Positions 34,925 through 47,652 of a DNA stretch of 64,000 bases are shown here, one piece after another. Made by a program: the position numbers and the translations under genes. Every line of letters starts with the position of its first letter. Within the stretch, counting starts at the first letter, position 1. Source of the DNA: Archivesica marissinica (lineage: Eukaryota; Mollusca; Bivalvia; Venerida; Vesicomyidae); contig CM026403.1 in NCBI GenBank assembly GCA_014843695.1, positions 8,075,728-8,139,727 on the forward strand, in the 5' to 3' direction. The notes beneath the pieces were generated by a model. The model had not been told where the DNA came from and searched no databases. It was given only the letters and a program-made list of their open reading frames with translations.

Positions 34925-35540
34925 TGAGAGGCTCACATGGGTTCTATATGACATAGTATGCCTAGAGGGTCACGTGGGTTCTGTCTAACACATTATGTTC
35001 AGAGGGTCACATGGGTTCTATCTTAACACATTATGTCCAGAGGGTCACATGGGTTCTATCTAACACATTATGTCCAGAGGGTCACGTGGGTTCTGTCTAA
35101 CACATTATGTTCAGAGGGTCACATGGGTTCTATCTAATACATTATGTCCAGAGGGTCACATGGGTTCTATCTGACACATTATGCCCAGAGGGTCACTTTG
35201 GTTCTATCTTAACACATTATGTCCAGAGGGTCACATGGGTTCTATCTAACACATTATGTCCAGAGGGTCATGTGGAATCTGTCTAACACATTATGTTCAG
35301 AGGGTCACATGGGTTCTATCTAATACATTATGTCCAGAGGGTCACATGGGTTCTATCTGACAGATTATGTCCAGAGGGTCATATGGGTTCTATCTGACAC
35401 ATTATGTCCAGAGGGTCACATGGGTTCTATCTAACTCATTATGTCCAGAGGGTCACTTGGGTTCTATCTGACACATTATGCCAGAAGGTCACTTGGGTTC
35501 TATCTAACACAATGCATATAGAGGATCACATGGGTTTTAA
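34925..35540. repeat. 37-bp minisatellite, about 16 units
   Basis: Unit ACATTATGTCCAGAGGGTCA then CATGGGTTCTATCTAAC. A block from about 34990 to 35160 recurs near 35200-35340 (TTAACACATTATG and GTGG..TCTGTCTAAC variants), suggesting a multi-unit duplication of about 190-230 bp. Confidence 0.95.
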
Positions 35541-36430
35541 CTAATGCAATGCCCAGGGGCCACACAAGCTCTTCCTCCATGAAACAAACACTCCATGAAA
35601 CAAACATAGCTGGGCAGTCTATGCGCAACATGATATCCAATAGCCAAAATCCAATCTCCCCAAACAACAAACACAGCATGAAGCAGTCACCGGCTTGATT
35701 TTCTAATGATATATGTGCTACTTGTTGTCTGAATTATCAGACCAGTTGTCTGTCATAACCTGTATTTTGCAAGATTTAGTTGTCACTGGTATGGCCAGTT
35801 TCTGTTAGTTCTCGGAAATATATAGTTATGCTGTCTGCTACCCTTCTGTGTTGAGTGGCAGATTTCTTATTTTTGGGCATATTATTTTTTCTTCTACAGA
35901 ATTTACATAGATATTCAGAATGTCTGCAATGCTCTTAACAACTGCAGGTTAGCAGGGGTGTAATTTCTTAATTTATTTGTAGGCCCGAGGGAAATCATTG
36001 AGCAATGAATGTGCTAGGGCAGCATTGTCCTCCAGAACCTTGATAATCGTTACATATTCTTAGGTGCGTTGTGGGCTTAAATTTGGTTTTAAATTTATTT
36101 TAAGTAATAGATCCACATCATTTTCCATATAAAACAAAGTGACTTTATCACTCAAGATAGATTTTTATTTACATCTACATTATTTCTTGAAAATGATATG
36201 CAGGCCCGGGCCTACGTGGAGCTACGCCAATGGTTAGGGTAGCTAAAACCAGCAGCTTTTTACGGGGGGGGGGGGTTAGTGGTAGGAATGGCTGTCTCTC
36301 GTTACTGTTCTGTTATTCTATGCCATGACATCCTGACAATAAACTGGAGGTGGGTATCATTCATTACTTCAATCAACTGTTTGATTTGCACTACACAACT
36401 AAATAGCTGTAAATTCTAGGAATCTTTGGT
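35541..36430. other. Intronic stretch with no recognised feature
   Basis: A G10 run lies near 36264. No other feature seen. Confidence 0.4.
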
Positions 36431-36672
36431 TTAACCCTTTCAACCCCACAGGCCTCTAAATAGGCTTATGAAAAAGTGTAGATCCAGATGAGCCGGCTCG
36501 TGACGAGCCGTCTCATCAGGATCTGCACTTTTTGCCAGTGATATGACTATTTTTAGACATAATTACCCATTTTGATAAATGAACTTGTCCAAATGTGATT
36601 TTCTGATTCATTTATTGGTCTAAGAATATCATGGACCAGTCCATGTCAGTTACTTGGGGTTGAAAGAGTTAA
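36431..36672 (+). mobile_element. MITE-1 copy, complete, TTAA-flanked
   Basis: TTAA at 36431-36434 and 36669-36672. Ends are TTTCAACCCCACAG and GGGGTTGAAAGAG. It keeps the full hairpin at about 36480-36530. Confidence 0.92.
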
Positions 36673-37608
36673 ATGTTATTTATTTCAGTATTTGTACATG
36701 TAATCAAGAAATGAACATTTTACATGTAATTTAACAGCAGTAGACTGAAAGGGATTAGAACGAAAGAAAACTTATATAGTTCTTCTCCCTATCAATTGAT
36801 TGATATACAATAGGCAGGAGAATAATATATAATATAACAATGAAAATACGTGAAATCTATTCTAGGTATTTGCTAAAGAATTTCAGACCTTGTAAAAATG
36901 AAAATGGTTAATATTTCAAGGAATATATGAAGAAAGTTCAAGAACATGAACTATCAAATCGGAGCACGAGAAGAAAAAGAGATTAATAATAGTATAGAGA
37001 AAAGTGGTTGAATAGGGACATTTACAATTATAGGATCCAATTATTGACACTATTCTCGCTCAACAACGTAACACTCGCAGCGGAATAAGGACAGACATTC
37101 AACGTTAGATCTGGAAACCACACGTTCTACAATGCAGCATCACATTGTCATCTTTAAAACTTGATTAAACCTCGAGAAAGGTGGATTTATCCCACCCAAA
37201 CTTCGTACAGCAGTATTTTATATATATATCAATGAAAAGTTGATGATCTAAATTTTATTTTGGTTCTAAATTCATTTGCTGGAAATGATGTTATCCAATG
37301 CATATTTAGGCGCAGAAAATATCAAATAACATTTTGTCACATGGTCCATGTCCAGGTCCGATGATGAATTGAAAATTATGACATGCGAATATTAATAAAA
37401 TATGAACAAATATTCCAACTGATTGTAAATATATCTCTAATGAGATAAAGCTTTGTTAAACAATTGTGCAATGTTAGAGTTTGCATATTCCTGTGAGCTT
37501 ACATTTAACCATTGAAATGATATGAAAGACGGGTAAGCAAAATTGCAGGGATCTTTCAGTTCAAAATTATTTGGTGCAAGTGAGATCTAGATCTATTTTG
37601 CAGATCAT
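36673..37608. other. AT-rich intron with no recognised feature
   Basis: No array or transposon ends recognised and no exon-like frame. Confidence 0.4.
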
Positions 37609-37819
37609 TTTTACCCTTTCAACACTACAGGCTTCTCAATAGGCTTACAAAAAGTGTAGACCCAGATGAGCCGTCTCATCAGGATCTGCACTTTTTGCCA
37701 GTAATATTACTATTTTTAGACAAAAATTACCTGGTCCAAATGTAATTTTCTTATTAATTTATTGGTCTGTAAATATCATGCACCAGTCCATGTCAGTTAC
37801 TTGGTGTTGAATGGGTTAA
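37609..37819 (+). mobile_element. MITE-1 copy with deleted hairpin core, parent of adjacent array
   Basis: Starts TTTTACCCTTTCAACACTAC and reaches GGTGTTGAATGGG-TTAA (TTAA 37816-37819). The hairpin is reduced to GACCCAGATGAGCCGTCTCA, lacking the inner CGGCTCGTGACGAG portion. Its last 47 bp are the unit of the array at 37774-38924. Confidence 0.88.
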
Positions 37820-38924
37820 TATCATGCACCAGTCCATGTCAGTTACTTGGTGTTGAATGGGTTAAATATCATGCTCCAGTCCATGTCAGTTACTTGGTGT
37901 TGAATGGGTTAAATATCATGCACCAGTCCATGTCAGTTACTTGGTGTTGAATGGGTTAAATATGCACCAGTCCATGTCAGTTACTTGGTGTTGAATGGGT
38001 TAAATATCATGCTCCAGTCCATGTCAGTTACTTAGTGTTGAATGGGTTAAATATCATGCTCCAGACCATGTCAGTTACTTGGTGTTGAATGGGTTAATAT
38101 CATGCACCAGTCCATGTCAGTTACTTGGTGTTGAATGGGTTAAATATGCACCAGTCCATGTCAGTTACTTGGTGTTGAATGGGTAAATATCATGCACCAG
38201 TCCATGTCAGTTACTTGGTGTTGAATGGGTTAATATCATGCTCCAGACCATGTCAGTTACTTGGTGTTGAATGAGTTAATATCATGCACCAGTCCATGTC
38301 AGTTACTTGGTGTTGAATGGGTTAAATATCATGCACCAGTCCATGTCAGTTACTTGGTGTTGAATGGGTTAATATCATGCACCAGTCCATGTCAGTTACT
38401 TGGTGTTGAATGGGTTAAATATGCACCAGTCCATGTCAGTTACTTGGTGTTGAATGGGTTAAATATCATGCACCAGTCCATGTCAGTTACTTGGTGTTGA
38501 ATGGGTAAATATCATGCACCAGTCCATGTCAGTTACTTGGTGTTGAATGGGTAATATCATGCACCAGTCCATGTCAGTTACTTGGTGTTGAATGGGTAAA
38601 TATCATGCACCAGTCCATGTCAGTTACTTGGTGTTGAATGGGTTAATATCATGCACCAGTCCATGTCAGTTACTTGGTGTTGAATGGGTTAAATATCATG
38701 CACCAGTCCATGTCAGTTACTTGGTGTTGAATGGGTTAAATATCATGCACCAGTCCATGTCAGTTACTTGGTGTTGAATGGGTTAAATATCATGCACCAG
38801 TCCATGTCAGTTACTTGGTGTTGAATGGGTTAAATATCATGCACCAGTCCATGTCAGTTACTTGGTGTTGAATGGGTTAAATATGCACCAGTACATGTCA
38901 GTTACTTGGTTGTGAATGGGTTAC
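37774..38924. repeat. 47-bp satellite made of a MITE-1 terminus, about 24 units
   Basis: Unit ATATCATGCACCAGTCCATG then TCAGTTACTTGGTGTTGAAT and GGGTTAA. The first unit is the true end of the MITE at 37609. The inverted terminal repeat plus TTAA is included in every unit. Length variants lose ATC (AAATATGCACC) or a T/A in GGGTTAAAT. Stop-free by chance in places; not coding. Confidence 0.96.
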
Positions 38925-39171
38925 GGTGTAAACATCAACCTAGTGCTGCCAGTGAGTAATTAATCAAATCAATACACCTTTTCAATTTTGTGTTTAGTGT
39001 TTAATGATTTTTGCATGGGTCATTCATTTAGAAACATTCAGTTTTCATTGATTGTGTTCAGTCAAAGAATTAGTAGCCAGTATAGCATTGATGATAGAAA
39101 GAAGAAACCGCATCACTAACTTACTGACTGTTTTACAGGCGCTAAGACCCATCAGTAAATATATAACAACC

Positions 39172-39378
39172 TTTGTGTGTTTTATGTTTATTTATCGTCG
39201 CTACCGGTTACCCATATGAGTGACGCCTCCTGAAGAGATTAGTCATTTTAGAGTTTTGGAGGATAGTGCATGATACAGACAGAGACCCATTCCAGAGTCT
39301 CCTCTGGTTCTTTTACAAGCACGGTGTACAGCACCGACATGAGACCTCGGTTTAAAGTCCCAGCTGAAAGACCAAAAA
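39172..39378 (-). mobile_element. SINE-D with 9-bp TSD
   Basis: Complement of the 47-kb family (GTTTATTTATCGTCGCTACC, GTGCATGATACAGACAGAGA, CTCTGGTTCTTTTACA), 5'-truncated. Flanked by ATAACAACC at 39163-39171 and 39379-39387. Confidence 0.82.
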
Positions 39379-39544
39379 ATAACAACCATTGTAAAACCAC
39401 TCTGCCAACAATCATTTTGATCTGCCAATCATAATTAACTTGTTATGAAAGACCAATCAACAAAGACCACTCTTTGCATTCATTGTAGTCTTCATACATA
39501 TAGGTTTGATGTTATTATTTATACTTGACATAGGGGTCTGGGTA

Positions 39545-40712
39545 TTCTGCTTTGCTCTGTGTATATTTGGTTTTGCTCTGTATATTTGGTTTTGCTGTGT
39601 ATAATTGGTTTTTCTCTGTGTATATTTGGTTTTGCTGTGTATATTTGGTTTTACTCTGTGTATAATTGGTTTTTCGCTGTGTATATTTGGTTTTGCTGTG
39701 TATATTTGGTTTTTCGCTGTGTATATTTGGTTTTGCTCTGTGTATATTTGGTTTTGCTCTGTGTATATTTGGTTTTGCTCTGTGTATATTTGGTTTTGCT
39801 CTGTGTATATTTGGTTTCGCACTGTATATTTGGTTTTGCTCTGTGTATATTTGGTTTTGCTCTGTGTATATTTGGTTTTGCTCTGTGTATATTTGGTTTT
39901 GCTCTGTGTATATTTGGTTTTGCTCTGTGTATATTTGGTTTTACTCTGTGTATAATTGGTTTTTCGCTGTGTATATTTGGTTTTGCTGTGTATATTTGGT
40001 TTTGCTCTGTATATTTGGTTTTGCTCTGTGTATATTTGGTTTTGCTCTGTGTATATTTGGTTTTGCTCTGTGTATATTTGGTTTTGCTATTGTATATTTG
40101 GTTTTGCTCTGTGTATATTTGGTTTTGCTATGTGTATATTTGGTTTTATTTGGTTTTGCTCTATGTATATTTGCTTTTGCTCTGTGTATATTTGGTTTTA
40201 TTTGGTTTTGCTCTGTGTATATTTGGTTTTGCTCTGTGTATATTTGGCTTTGCTCTGTGTATATTTGGTTTTACTCTGTGTATAATTGTTTTTTTACTGA
40301 GTATATTTGGTTTTGCTCTGTGTATATTTGGTTTTGCTCTGTATATTTGGTTTTGCTCTGTGTATATTTGGTTTTGCTCTATGTATATTTGGTTTTATTT
40401 GGTTTTGCTCTGTGTATATTTCGTTTTGCTCTGTATATTTGGTTTTGCTCTGTGTATATTTGGTTTCGCTCTATATTTGGTTTTGCTCTGTATATTTGGT
40501 TTTGCTCTGTGTATATTTGGTTTTGCTCTGTATATTTGGTTTTGCTCTGTGTATATTTGGTTTCGCTCTGTATATTTGGTTTTGCTCTGTGTATATTTGG
40601 TTTTGTTCTGTGTATATTTGGTTTTGCTCTGTGTATATTTGGTTTTGCTCTGTGTATATTTGGTTTTGCTCTGTGTATATTTGGTTTTGCTCTGTGTATA
40701 TTGTGTTTTGCT
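39545..40712. repeat. 21-bp minisatellite, about 55 units
   Basis: Unit TATATTTGGTTTTGCTCTGT-G, with 19- and 18-bp variants lacking TG or a partial GGTTTTAT insertion. It gives + frames of up to 398 codons (Leu, Cys, Val, Phe-rich) that could mimic a membrane protein. All frames remain open and no flanking exon context exists, so it is not called coding. Confidence 0.97.
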
Positions 40713-40763
40713 CTGTGATTCCAATACTAGTCTGTTAAAACTTTGGCTGCATTAATAACCTCA

Positions 40764-40968
40764 TACAGTCAAACCTGTGATAAGCAGCCTGTCGGGGGAA
40801 TTGCATGAACTTGCTGCTTAACACTGGTGTCTGCTTAGCTAGTCACTTTCAAATGCATAATGAAACAACATATTGGGAATTTGGAAACTTGCTGCTTATT
40901 ACAGGTTGTCTGCTTAAACACGAGTGACCGCTAACACAGATGTGACCGCTAACACATGTGTGACTGTA
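40764..40968. mobile_element. TA-MITE copy
   Basis: Starts TACAGTCAAACCTGTGATAA and ends GTGTGACTGTA. The right end shows a small internal duplication (GTGACCGCTAACACA repeated), an early stage of tandem growth. Confidence 0.8.
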
Positions 40969-41790
40969 ATTTGCAAGCCTCTTCATTGCTGTTTGATATT
41001 ATAATTTTTAAAACCAATGCTCCGAACTTGAAAAGCAACCCATCCCAAAACAGCAATAATGTTGGACATAACATCCTTTGCAGCACCATTACTCTGTGAA
41101 AATTAACTTAGGTTTGTAAACTGTGTGTGTGTTTATAAATAAAAGCATTTTTCGTAAACCATAATAAACAGAACACAATACAAATTAAATGCAATTCATC
41201 TTCAATTACATTGGTATCACAAACAATACAATTACACAGATAACTACAAAGTTGTTTTTCAGAAACATGTGAATCATGTCTTATTAACATGGTTTTATTC
41301 TTGGTTTTATTGGTATGTTCACTAGTTCATTTGCTAAGTCTATTTATCATCAACTTTCTTTATGATCCCCATGGGGATATAAAACTTCTGATACCAAATT
41401 AGGAATTACCCAGATTACAATTATTGACTGTGAATTGCGGGAAGATGTATGGCTTTAGTCGTGGAAAATGACCGTTTTATTGCGGCTACTGGACATTTAA
41501 TGGACGCCAACGACAGCGAGATTCTCCCTCTATAACTCTGATTATGTGTGAACATGACTCATGACCTGCTCAGGAAGTTCCTGGCAGGATTATTGTCCGT
41601 ATTCTTGTATTTGCTTGCATTGTCATCGGTAATGTTTTTATTATATATATGTTATGGAAACATGTCACATACCAGTATATCAGAGCGAAAAACCTTTTGA
41701 TATATTTATTTAATTTCATTAAAGTCTCTTAAAAATGATGCTATTGTACAAAATGCCTGATAAAAATCCAAGTTTCTAGTCTTGTCTTTT
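40969..41790. other. Intronic stretch with no recognised feature
   Basis: No array, MITE or exon-like frame seen. Confidence 0.4.
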
Positions 41791-41972
41791 CTTTCGAACA
41801 AGACTTCTGTTTCTGCAAGAATTGATCTTTCGAACAAGACTTCTGTTTCCGCAAGAATTGATCTTTCGAACAAGACTTCTGTTTCCGCAAGAATTGATCT
41901 TTCGAACAAGACTTCTGTTTCCGCAAGAATTGATCTTTCGAACAAGACTTCTGTTTCCGCAAGAATTGATCG
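41791..41972. repeat. 36-bp tandem repeat, 5 units
   Basis: Unit TTGATCTTTCGAACAAGACT then TCTGTTTCCGCAAGAA. Nearly identical units; the 36-bp length keeps frames open on both strands. Confidence 0.95.
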
Positions 41973-43486
41973 CATGATTATTTTCATTAGCAATACTAAT
42001 TCTGAAATATTTCATGTCAAAATATTACATCTTTTTTTAAAATTTCTTTGATGATAAAGGGAGGCAATTAAGATTTCATATTAGTATTGGCTCTAATTGT
42101 GTATTGGATGTGATTTCTGTGAATATACATGTATATATATGTTACATTGGGGGAGAAAACACCAGGGTTACCCACTTTTGGGGCCTCAAACAAACAAAAA
42201 AGAACAAAAAAAACAACTTTTAAGATAAACGGACACTGTACTCCCATACCGTATTCTGTAATATATTGAAACAGTTTAAATTTCTAAGTTAATTCAAAGA
42301 CAACGTTTTTGAGTTCACAGAATCTTGTACATAATGTGCCTCAATAAACCCATTCTCAGCATCCCCCATGCTAAAGTATAATTTTTATGAACAAATATTG
42401 CCATAACGTTCACTTCCATTCAATAATGAATATTTCCTGATAACTCGCGTGGATCTGGGCCATTGAAATAACATGAGTGTATTTTGATACCATTCTCAAA
42501 CATTTCTCATTAAAAGCAGTTGATTGGATATCCTTCCTGGAAACATTATCCTTAATTCCACCAGACAGATTCTTTATTGCAATTTATATGCAAATGTACT
42601 TGTTTTGCATGTAAAGCGATTAAGTTACTTCCACTTAATAGATTTTAATTGCAGAATGTCTTTCCTATAGAATACTAAGCCAGTAGATTTTTGTCTTTCC
42701 CAAGTCACATTGTTGGTGTAGCTGTTGTAGATTTTAAGGTCGATTTCACCATTGATCTAAGTTGCCGATAAGATTATCTTGTATGACATACCCATCCAAA
42801 TTATCATCAATAACACGACCTTCCCTATTCAAGCCTTTGCTTGATAATGTCGTGTTGTATCGAGTAACGTTTTTTTTTTTAATTATGACAAAAAAGCGGT
42901 GCTAATTAGAAGGAAGGTTGAATTCACACGATTGCTTAGAGGAGAAACAGAAACGTCAGCTCATCTGATTAGACACCTAATTATTGTGTAGTATTTTGTT
43001 TTTTATTTTCAGATAAAAACACTTTTGTTAAATTAATTTCATTAGCTGACAAAAACTTAGTGTTTGTGAAAAGGAAGATTTTTCTGCAGATCATTATCAT
43101 TTATTAGTTTTTTTGTCATGATGGGACTCAAACAGAATGCCAAATGTTTGTTTGAAGGACAGGTATGTCTCAGATCATAGCAGATAGTTCAGTATTGGGT
43201 CTAGAATTGTCAATCAAAATAGGGGTTAATTTTAAGGAACATGATTAATTTAGGAAAGAAATAGTTTTCTTCACCATTCATAAATGATCGATTTTATATT
43301 ACGGACATTCTCCTAACATAGATGATGATTTTATATTACGGATCTCGTCCAGTTGTTGGTTCTAATGATTTATTCCCCCCCCCCCGGAGAGATTTTAAGG
43401 AACAGGAAATTTCTGAAAACATTTATAGACCTATGAGTGAATGTACACAGCATATCTGTTGTTTTCTTGCCTTCAAAGTACAATCT
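41973..43486. other. Long unannotated intron
   Basis: AT-rich, with a C11 run near 43375. No feature supported. Confidence 0.4.
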
Positions 43487-44125
43487 CCTCAACCTATGGG
43501 TGCTCATGATGTCAACATGGCCTCTCAACCTATGGGTACTCATGATGTCAACATGGCCTCTCAACCTATGGGTGCTCATGATGTCAACATGGCCTCTCAA
43601 CCTATGGGTGCTCATGATGTCAACATGGCCTCTCAACCTATGGGTGCTCATGATGTCAACATGGCCTCTCAACCTATGGGTGCTCATGATGTCAACATGG
43701 CCTCTCAACCTATGGGTGCTCATGATGTCAACATGGCCTCTCAACCTATGGGTGCTCATGATGTCAACATGGCCTCTCAACCTATGGGTACTCATGATGT
43801 CAACATGGCCTCTTAACCTATGGGTGCTCATGATGTCAACATGGCCTCTCAACCTATGGGTACTCATGATGTCAACATGGCCTCTCAACCTATGGGTGAG
43901 GTCAGCCTATGGCCTCTCAACCTATGGGTGCTCATGATGTCAACATGGCCTCTCAACCTATGGGTGAGGTCAGCCTATGGCCTCTCAACCTATGGGTGAG
44001 GTCAGCCTATGACCTCTCAACCTATGGGTGAGGTCAGCCTATGACCTCTCAACCTATGGGTGAGGTCAGCCTATGATCTCTCAACCTATGGGTGAGGTCA
44101 GCCTATGACCTCTCAACCTCAGCAT
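43487..44125. repeat. 36-bp then 32-bp minisatellite, about 18 units
   Basis: The left part has units CCTCTCAACCTATGGGTGCT plus CATGATGTCAACATGG (36 bp). From about 43890 shorter units CCTCTCAACCTATGGGTGAG plus GTCAGCCTATGA take over. Two unit types sharing a 5' half indicate recombination between arrays or a switch during growth. Confidence 0.95.
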
Positions 44126-44289
44126 ATGGCTGTGTAATTATCATTACTATTAAATAGTGCAAAGATGCTATAATTTATATGTAAAATGAACTGAAATATA
44201 GCTTAAGGATATCGTTTTAACTTCAGACAATATTGATTATTCTAACAGGACCCAGCTAATAACATACATACTTGTAGAGTAAAATCTAC

Positions 44290-44778
44290 CTCGGGTTATT
44301 CTGCAATATACCTACCTTGAACTATGCTGCGTGCGCACCGTGTTTTGGCTATTCCAGTTATACAATGCGTGTAAAGTTTTATGAATGAAAGTTACGTGAT
44401 GTTTGTAAATACAACCATGGGAATTTGCGGAAGTGAGCTATTTTTAGAATCAGATAATCTCTTGTCCGTCTTGTTTTTCTGTTAAGTAACGTTTCAGTTA
44501 CTATTCTGTACAGTTTTATTTGACAAAATAAATAAAATTATTGATCAGTTACAACTTTTGTTCATTTATGCACTAGATTGATATTTTCCATAAAAAATAA
44601 TGTCATCACCCATTACGCGGGAGGAAATTTCGAAAGCCAAATGCACGGCGTTTGAAGAAAATACTCCTTTCTCGTCTAAAATTATTAGAAGTAAGTCGTG
44701 TTAGAATCGATAATTCAGCCTTTGTGATAATATTTCTACGCATAAGAACTTCAAACTCGGGTTATTCTGCGATATACC
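44290..44778. other. Segment bounded by 23-bp direct repeats
   Basis: CTCGGGTTATTCTGCAATAT-ACC (44290-44312) recurs with one mismatch at 44756-44778. The 443 bp between contain no recognised frame. It could be a solo-terminal-repeat or non-autonomous element; unclassified. Confidence 0.5.
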
Positions 44779-45329
44779 ACGGTTGATACTTATTATTTCT
44801 TAAATATTACATCCTGTTGATTGCTATTTAAAAAGATGTTTCAGTAAAATTTTCTGACTCTTACATAATTTAAAAGAATTACACAATCCCCCCCCCCCCC
44901 CATTTCAACTCTTCATATCTGGGCCAACTGACAAAACGTTTACATACATAACAATGCAACTTCCCAGTACCTGCCAACCAACATATTTTAATAAAAATGT
45001 TTCTCTCCCCAATTTCAAGTTGTTAAACATGTGTTTTTGTCATGTACATGCTCACTGTGGTAGCTCTGTCATTCTCTTGTCGTTTGATCTATGTCTCAGT
45101 TACGCCCCTGAACAAATCTACTACCTTTCATGTTGAAAATAAATAACCTTGCATGATAACCTCAGCTTGTAAAACTTAAACTGGTTGATATGCAATAAAA
45201 AATATATTAACTGAGCATTTTCCATGTTTGGATTGAATTGAAATATACAGGTTTATATGTCTAGTGATTTCAGCTAAAGAGATTTTAACATGATGTTGAT
45301 GAGTAGGCACTGACAGCGTGACAGGACAT
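44779..45329. other. Intronic stretch with no recognised feature
   Basis: A C13 run lies near 44888. A 60-codon + frame (44954-45136) has no recognised domain. Confidence 0.4.
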
Positions 45330-45802
45330 GAACAAAGGGGTTTGGGTATGGATAATTATGGGACAGGAACAAAGGGTTTGGGTATGATATGGTATGGATA
45401 ATTATGGGACATGAACAAAGGGGTTTGGGTATGGTATGGTATGGTATGGTATGGTATGGTATGGATACTTATGGGACAGGAACAAAGGGGTTTGGGTATG
45501 GTATGGTATGGTATGGTATGGTATGGTATGGTATGGTATGGTATGGAATGGATACTTATGGGACAGGAACAAAGGGGTTTGGGTATGGTATGGAATGGAT
45601 AATTATGGGACCTTAACAAAGGGGTTTGGGTATGGTATGGAATGGATAATTATGGGACATGAACAAAGGGGTTTGGGTATGGTATGGATACTTATGGGAC
45701 AGGAACAAAGGGGTTTATGGATAATTATGGGACATGAACAAAGGGGTTTATGGATAATTATGGGACATGAACAAAGGGGTTTGATAATGGATAATTATGG
45801 GA
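45330..45802. repeat. Compound minisatellite with embedded (GGTAT)n
   Basis: Units GGGACAGGAACAAAGGGGTT-TGGGTAT..GGATAATTAT. Within units the pentamer GGTAT expands to different lengths, the longest run about ten copies around 45495-45545. The right-hand units have lost the pentamer. Confidence 0.95.
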
Positions 45803-46280
45803 TTGTAATCCCTGTTGGATGACATTTTGCGGATTTATGGCCATTTGAATAATTTTTATAGCGCTTCATCTACAAAATGCCTTTCTGGTTTTTGTTATAA
45901 AAAGAACAACTATTACATTTAAATATATAAATATGTAATAGAAGGACGATTGAAAGCTCATTCTGCATTATAAAAACACTCACCTAGAATAGTGCATGAA
46001 TATATATAAAGTACATCCTTTAGTAATTAAATGCAAATATGTGGACACTAACGAGGAACCCTGGCCAACATTGTTGTTTTGTCTCTCATGAAAAGTTCAT
46101 TACTTTTTTTATTTTATAAGTAATTACTTATTTATAACAACAGTAAGCTTCAGAATCTGCTCTAATGGATTGTCAGAGACAGAGATGACTCTCTCCTGTT
46201 AGTGACATTTTAATACCATTTCCATTTCTTCTACACAATCAATATATAAAAATGAATAGAAATCTTGAATAAAGCATGCA
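45803..46280. other. Intronic stretch with no recognised feature
   Basis: AT-rich; nothing recognised. Confidence 0.4.
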
Positions 46281-47050
46281 ACATTTTGTAGAGGATAGAT
46301 AACATACAGTGTAGAATGCAATCTGCAGAGGATAGATAACATACAGTGTAGAATGCATTCTGCAGAGGATATATAACATACAGTGTAGAATGCAATCTGC
46401 AGAGGATAGATAACATACAGTGTAGAATGCAATCTGCAGAGGATAGATAACATACAGTGTAGAATGCAATCTGCAGAGGATAGATAACATAGTGTAGAAT
46501 GCATTCTGCAGAGGATATATAACATACAGTGTAGAATGCATTCTGCAGAGGATATATAACATACAGTGTAGAATGCAATCTGCAGAGGATAGATAACATA
46601 CAGTGTAGAATGCATTCTGCAGAGGATAGATAACATACAGTGTAGAATGCAATCTGCAGAGGATAATATACAGTGTAGAATGCATTCTGCAGAGGATAGA
46701 TAGCATACATTGTAGAATGCATTCTGCAGAGGATAGATAACATACAGTGTAGATTGCATTCTGCAGAGGATAGATAACCATACAGTGTAGAATGCATTCT
46801 GCAGAGGATAGATAACCATACAGTGTAGAATGTTTTCTGCAGAGGATAGATAACATACAGTGTAGAATGTTTTCTGCAGAGGATAGATGACATACAGTGT
46901 AGAATGCATTCTGCAGAGGATAGATAACCATACAGTGTAGAATGCATTCTGCAGAGGATATATAACATACAGTGTAAAATGCATTCTGCAGAGGATAGAT
47001 AACATACAGTGTAGAATGCATTCTGCAGAGGATAGGTAACATACAATGCA
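46281..47050. repeat. 37-bp minisatellite with GAATGCATTC palindrome, about 21 units
   Basis: Unit CAGAGGATAGATAACATACA then GTGTAGAATGCATTCTG. The ten-base palindrome GAATGCATTC alternates with GAATGCAATC. Minus-strand frames of up to 395 codons read through all three phases because the unit is stop-free on that strand. Confidence 0.96.
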
Positions 47051-47140
47051 TTCTCTAACACTTTCAATGTACACATTATTTCTCAACCCAAAGTAAATTT
47101 CAGGAAGTTTATTACAGTCAAGCCTTGTGCTACACACCAG

Positions 47141-47435
47141 GTTACAGACGGATCTGTAGTCCAGTGGTAGCACGCTGGACTGGTAATCCAGGGATCGCAG
47201 ATTCGATCCACCGTCTGACCCTAATAAAATTAACAGTCTTTCAGATGGGACATTAAAATGAGGTCTGGTGTCGGTGCTGTACACCGTGCACGTAAAAGAA
47301 TGAGAGGAGACTCTGGAATGGGTCTCTGTCTGTATCATTGCACTATCCTCCAAAAATCTAAAATGACTAATCTCTTCAGGAGGCATCGCTCATATGGGCA
47401 ACCGGTAGTGACGATAAATAAACGTAAAACACACA
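47141..47435 (+). mobile_element. SINE-D, full length with tRNA-like head and 10-bp TSD
   Basis: Head has A-box-like TAGTCCAGTGGTAGCA and B-box-like AGATTCGATCC with an anticodon-like stem CTGGA..TCCAG. The T-arm does not pair well, so it is a SINE head and not a working tRNA. The body continues to the tail GATAAATAAACGTAAAACAC. TACACACCAG flanks it at 47131-47140 and 47436-47445. Confidence 0.9.
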
Positions 47436-47466
47436 TACACACCAGCCTGGGTCAGGCTGCATGCAC

Positions 47467-47652
47467 TACAGTCAACTCTTGTCATAAATAGTATGTCAAA
47501 AGAGTGATGAAAATTGACTGCTTAACATAGGCGTCTGCTTAATGAAGGCCAAATGTTGAAGGAATTGCCATCCTGTGAAACAGGTGGTTGCTGGCTGCCT
47601 AATACAAGTTGGTTGTTTAATAGATGCAGCCGCTAACACAAGTTTGACTGTA
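47467..47652. mobile_element. TA-MITE copy
   Basis: Starts TACAGTCAACTCTTGTC and ends AAGTTTGACTGTA; interior GCTTAATGAAGGCCAAATG and TGGTTGTTTAATAGATG. A minisatellite begins directly after it. Confidence 0.78.

Noticed and set aside
39559..40755. 398-codon Leu/Phe/Val/Cys-rich frame that looks like a multi-pass membrane protein
   Set aside because: It is a 21-bp tandem repeat read through; other frames and strands are open too and length variants shift the frame.
47145..47218. tRNA gene
   Set aside because: A and B boxes are present, but the T-arm does not pair and the sequence continues into a SINE-D body with target duplications.
46199..47386. 395-codon minus-strand frame
   Set aside because: It consists of the 37-bp array plus part of a SINE; three overlapping frames give equivalent peptides.
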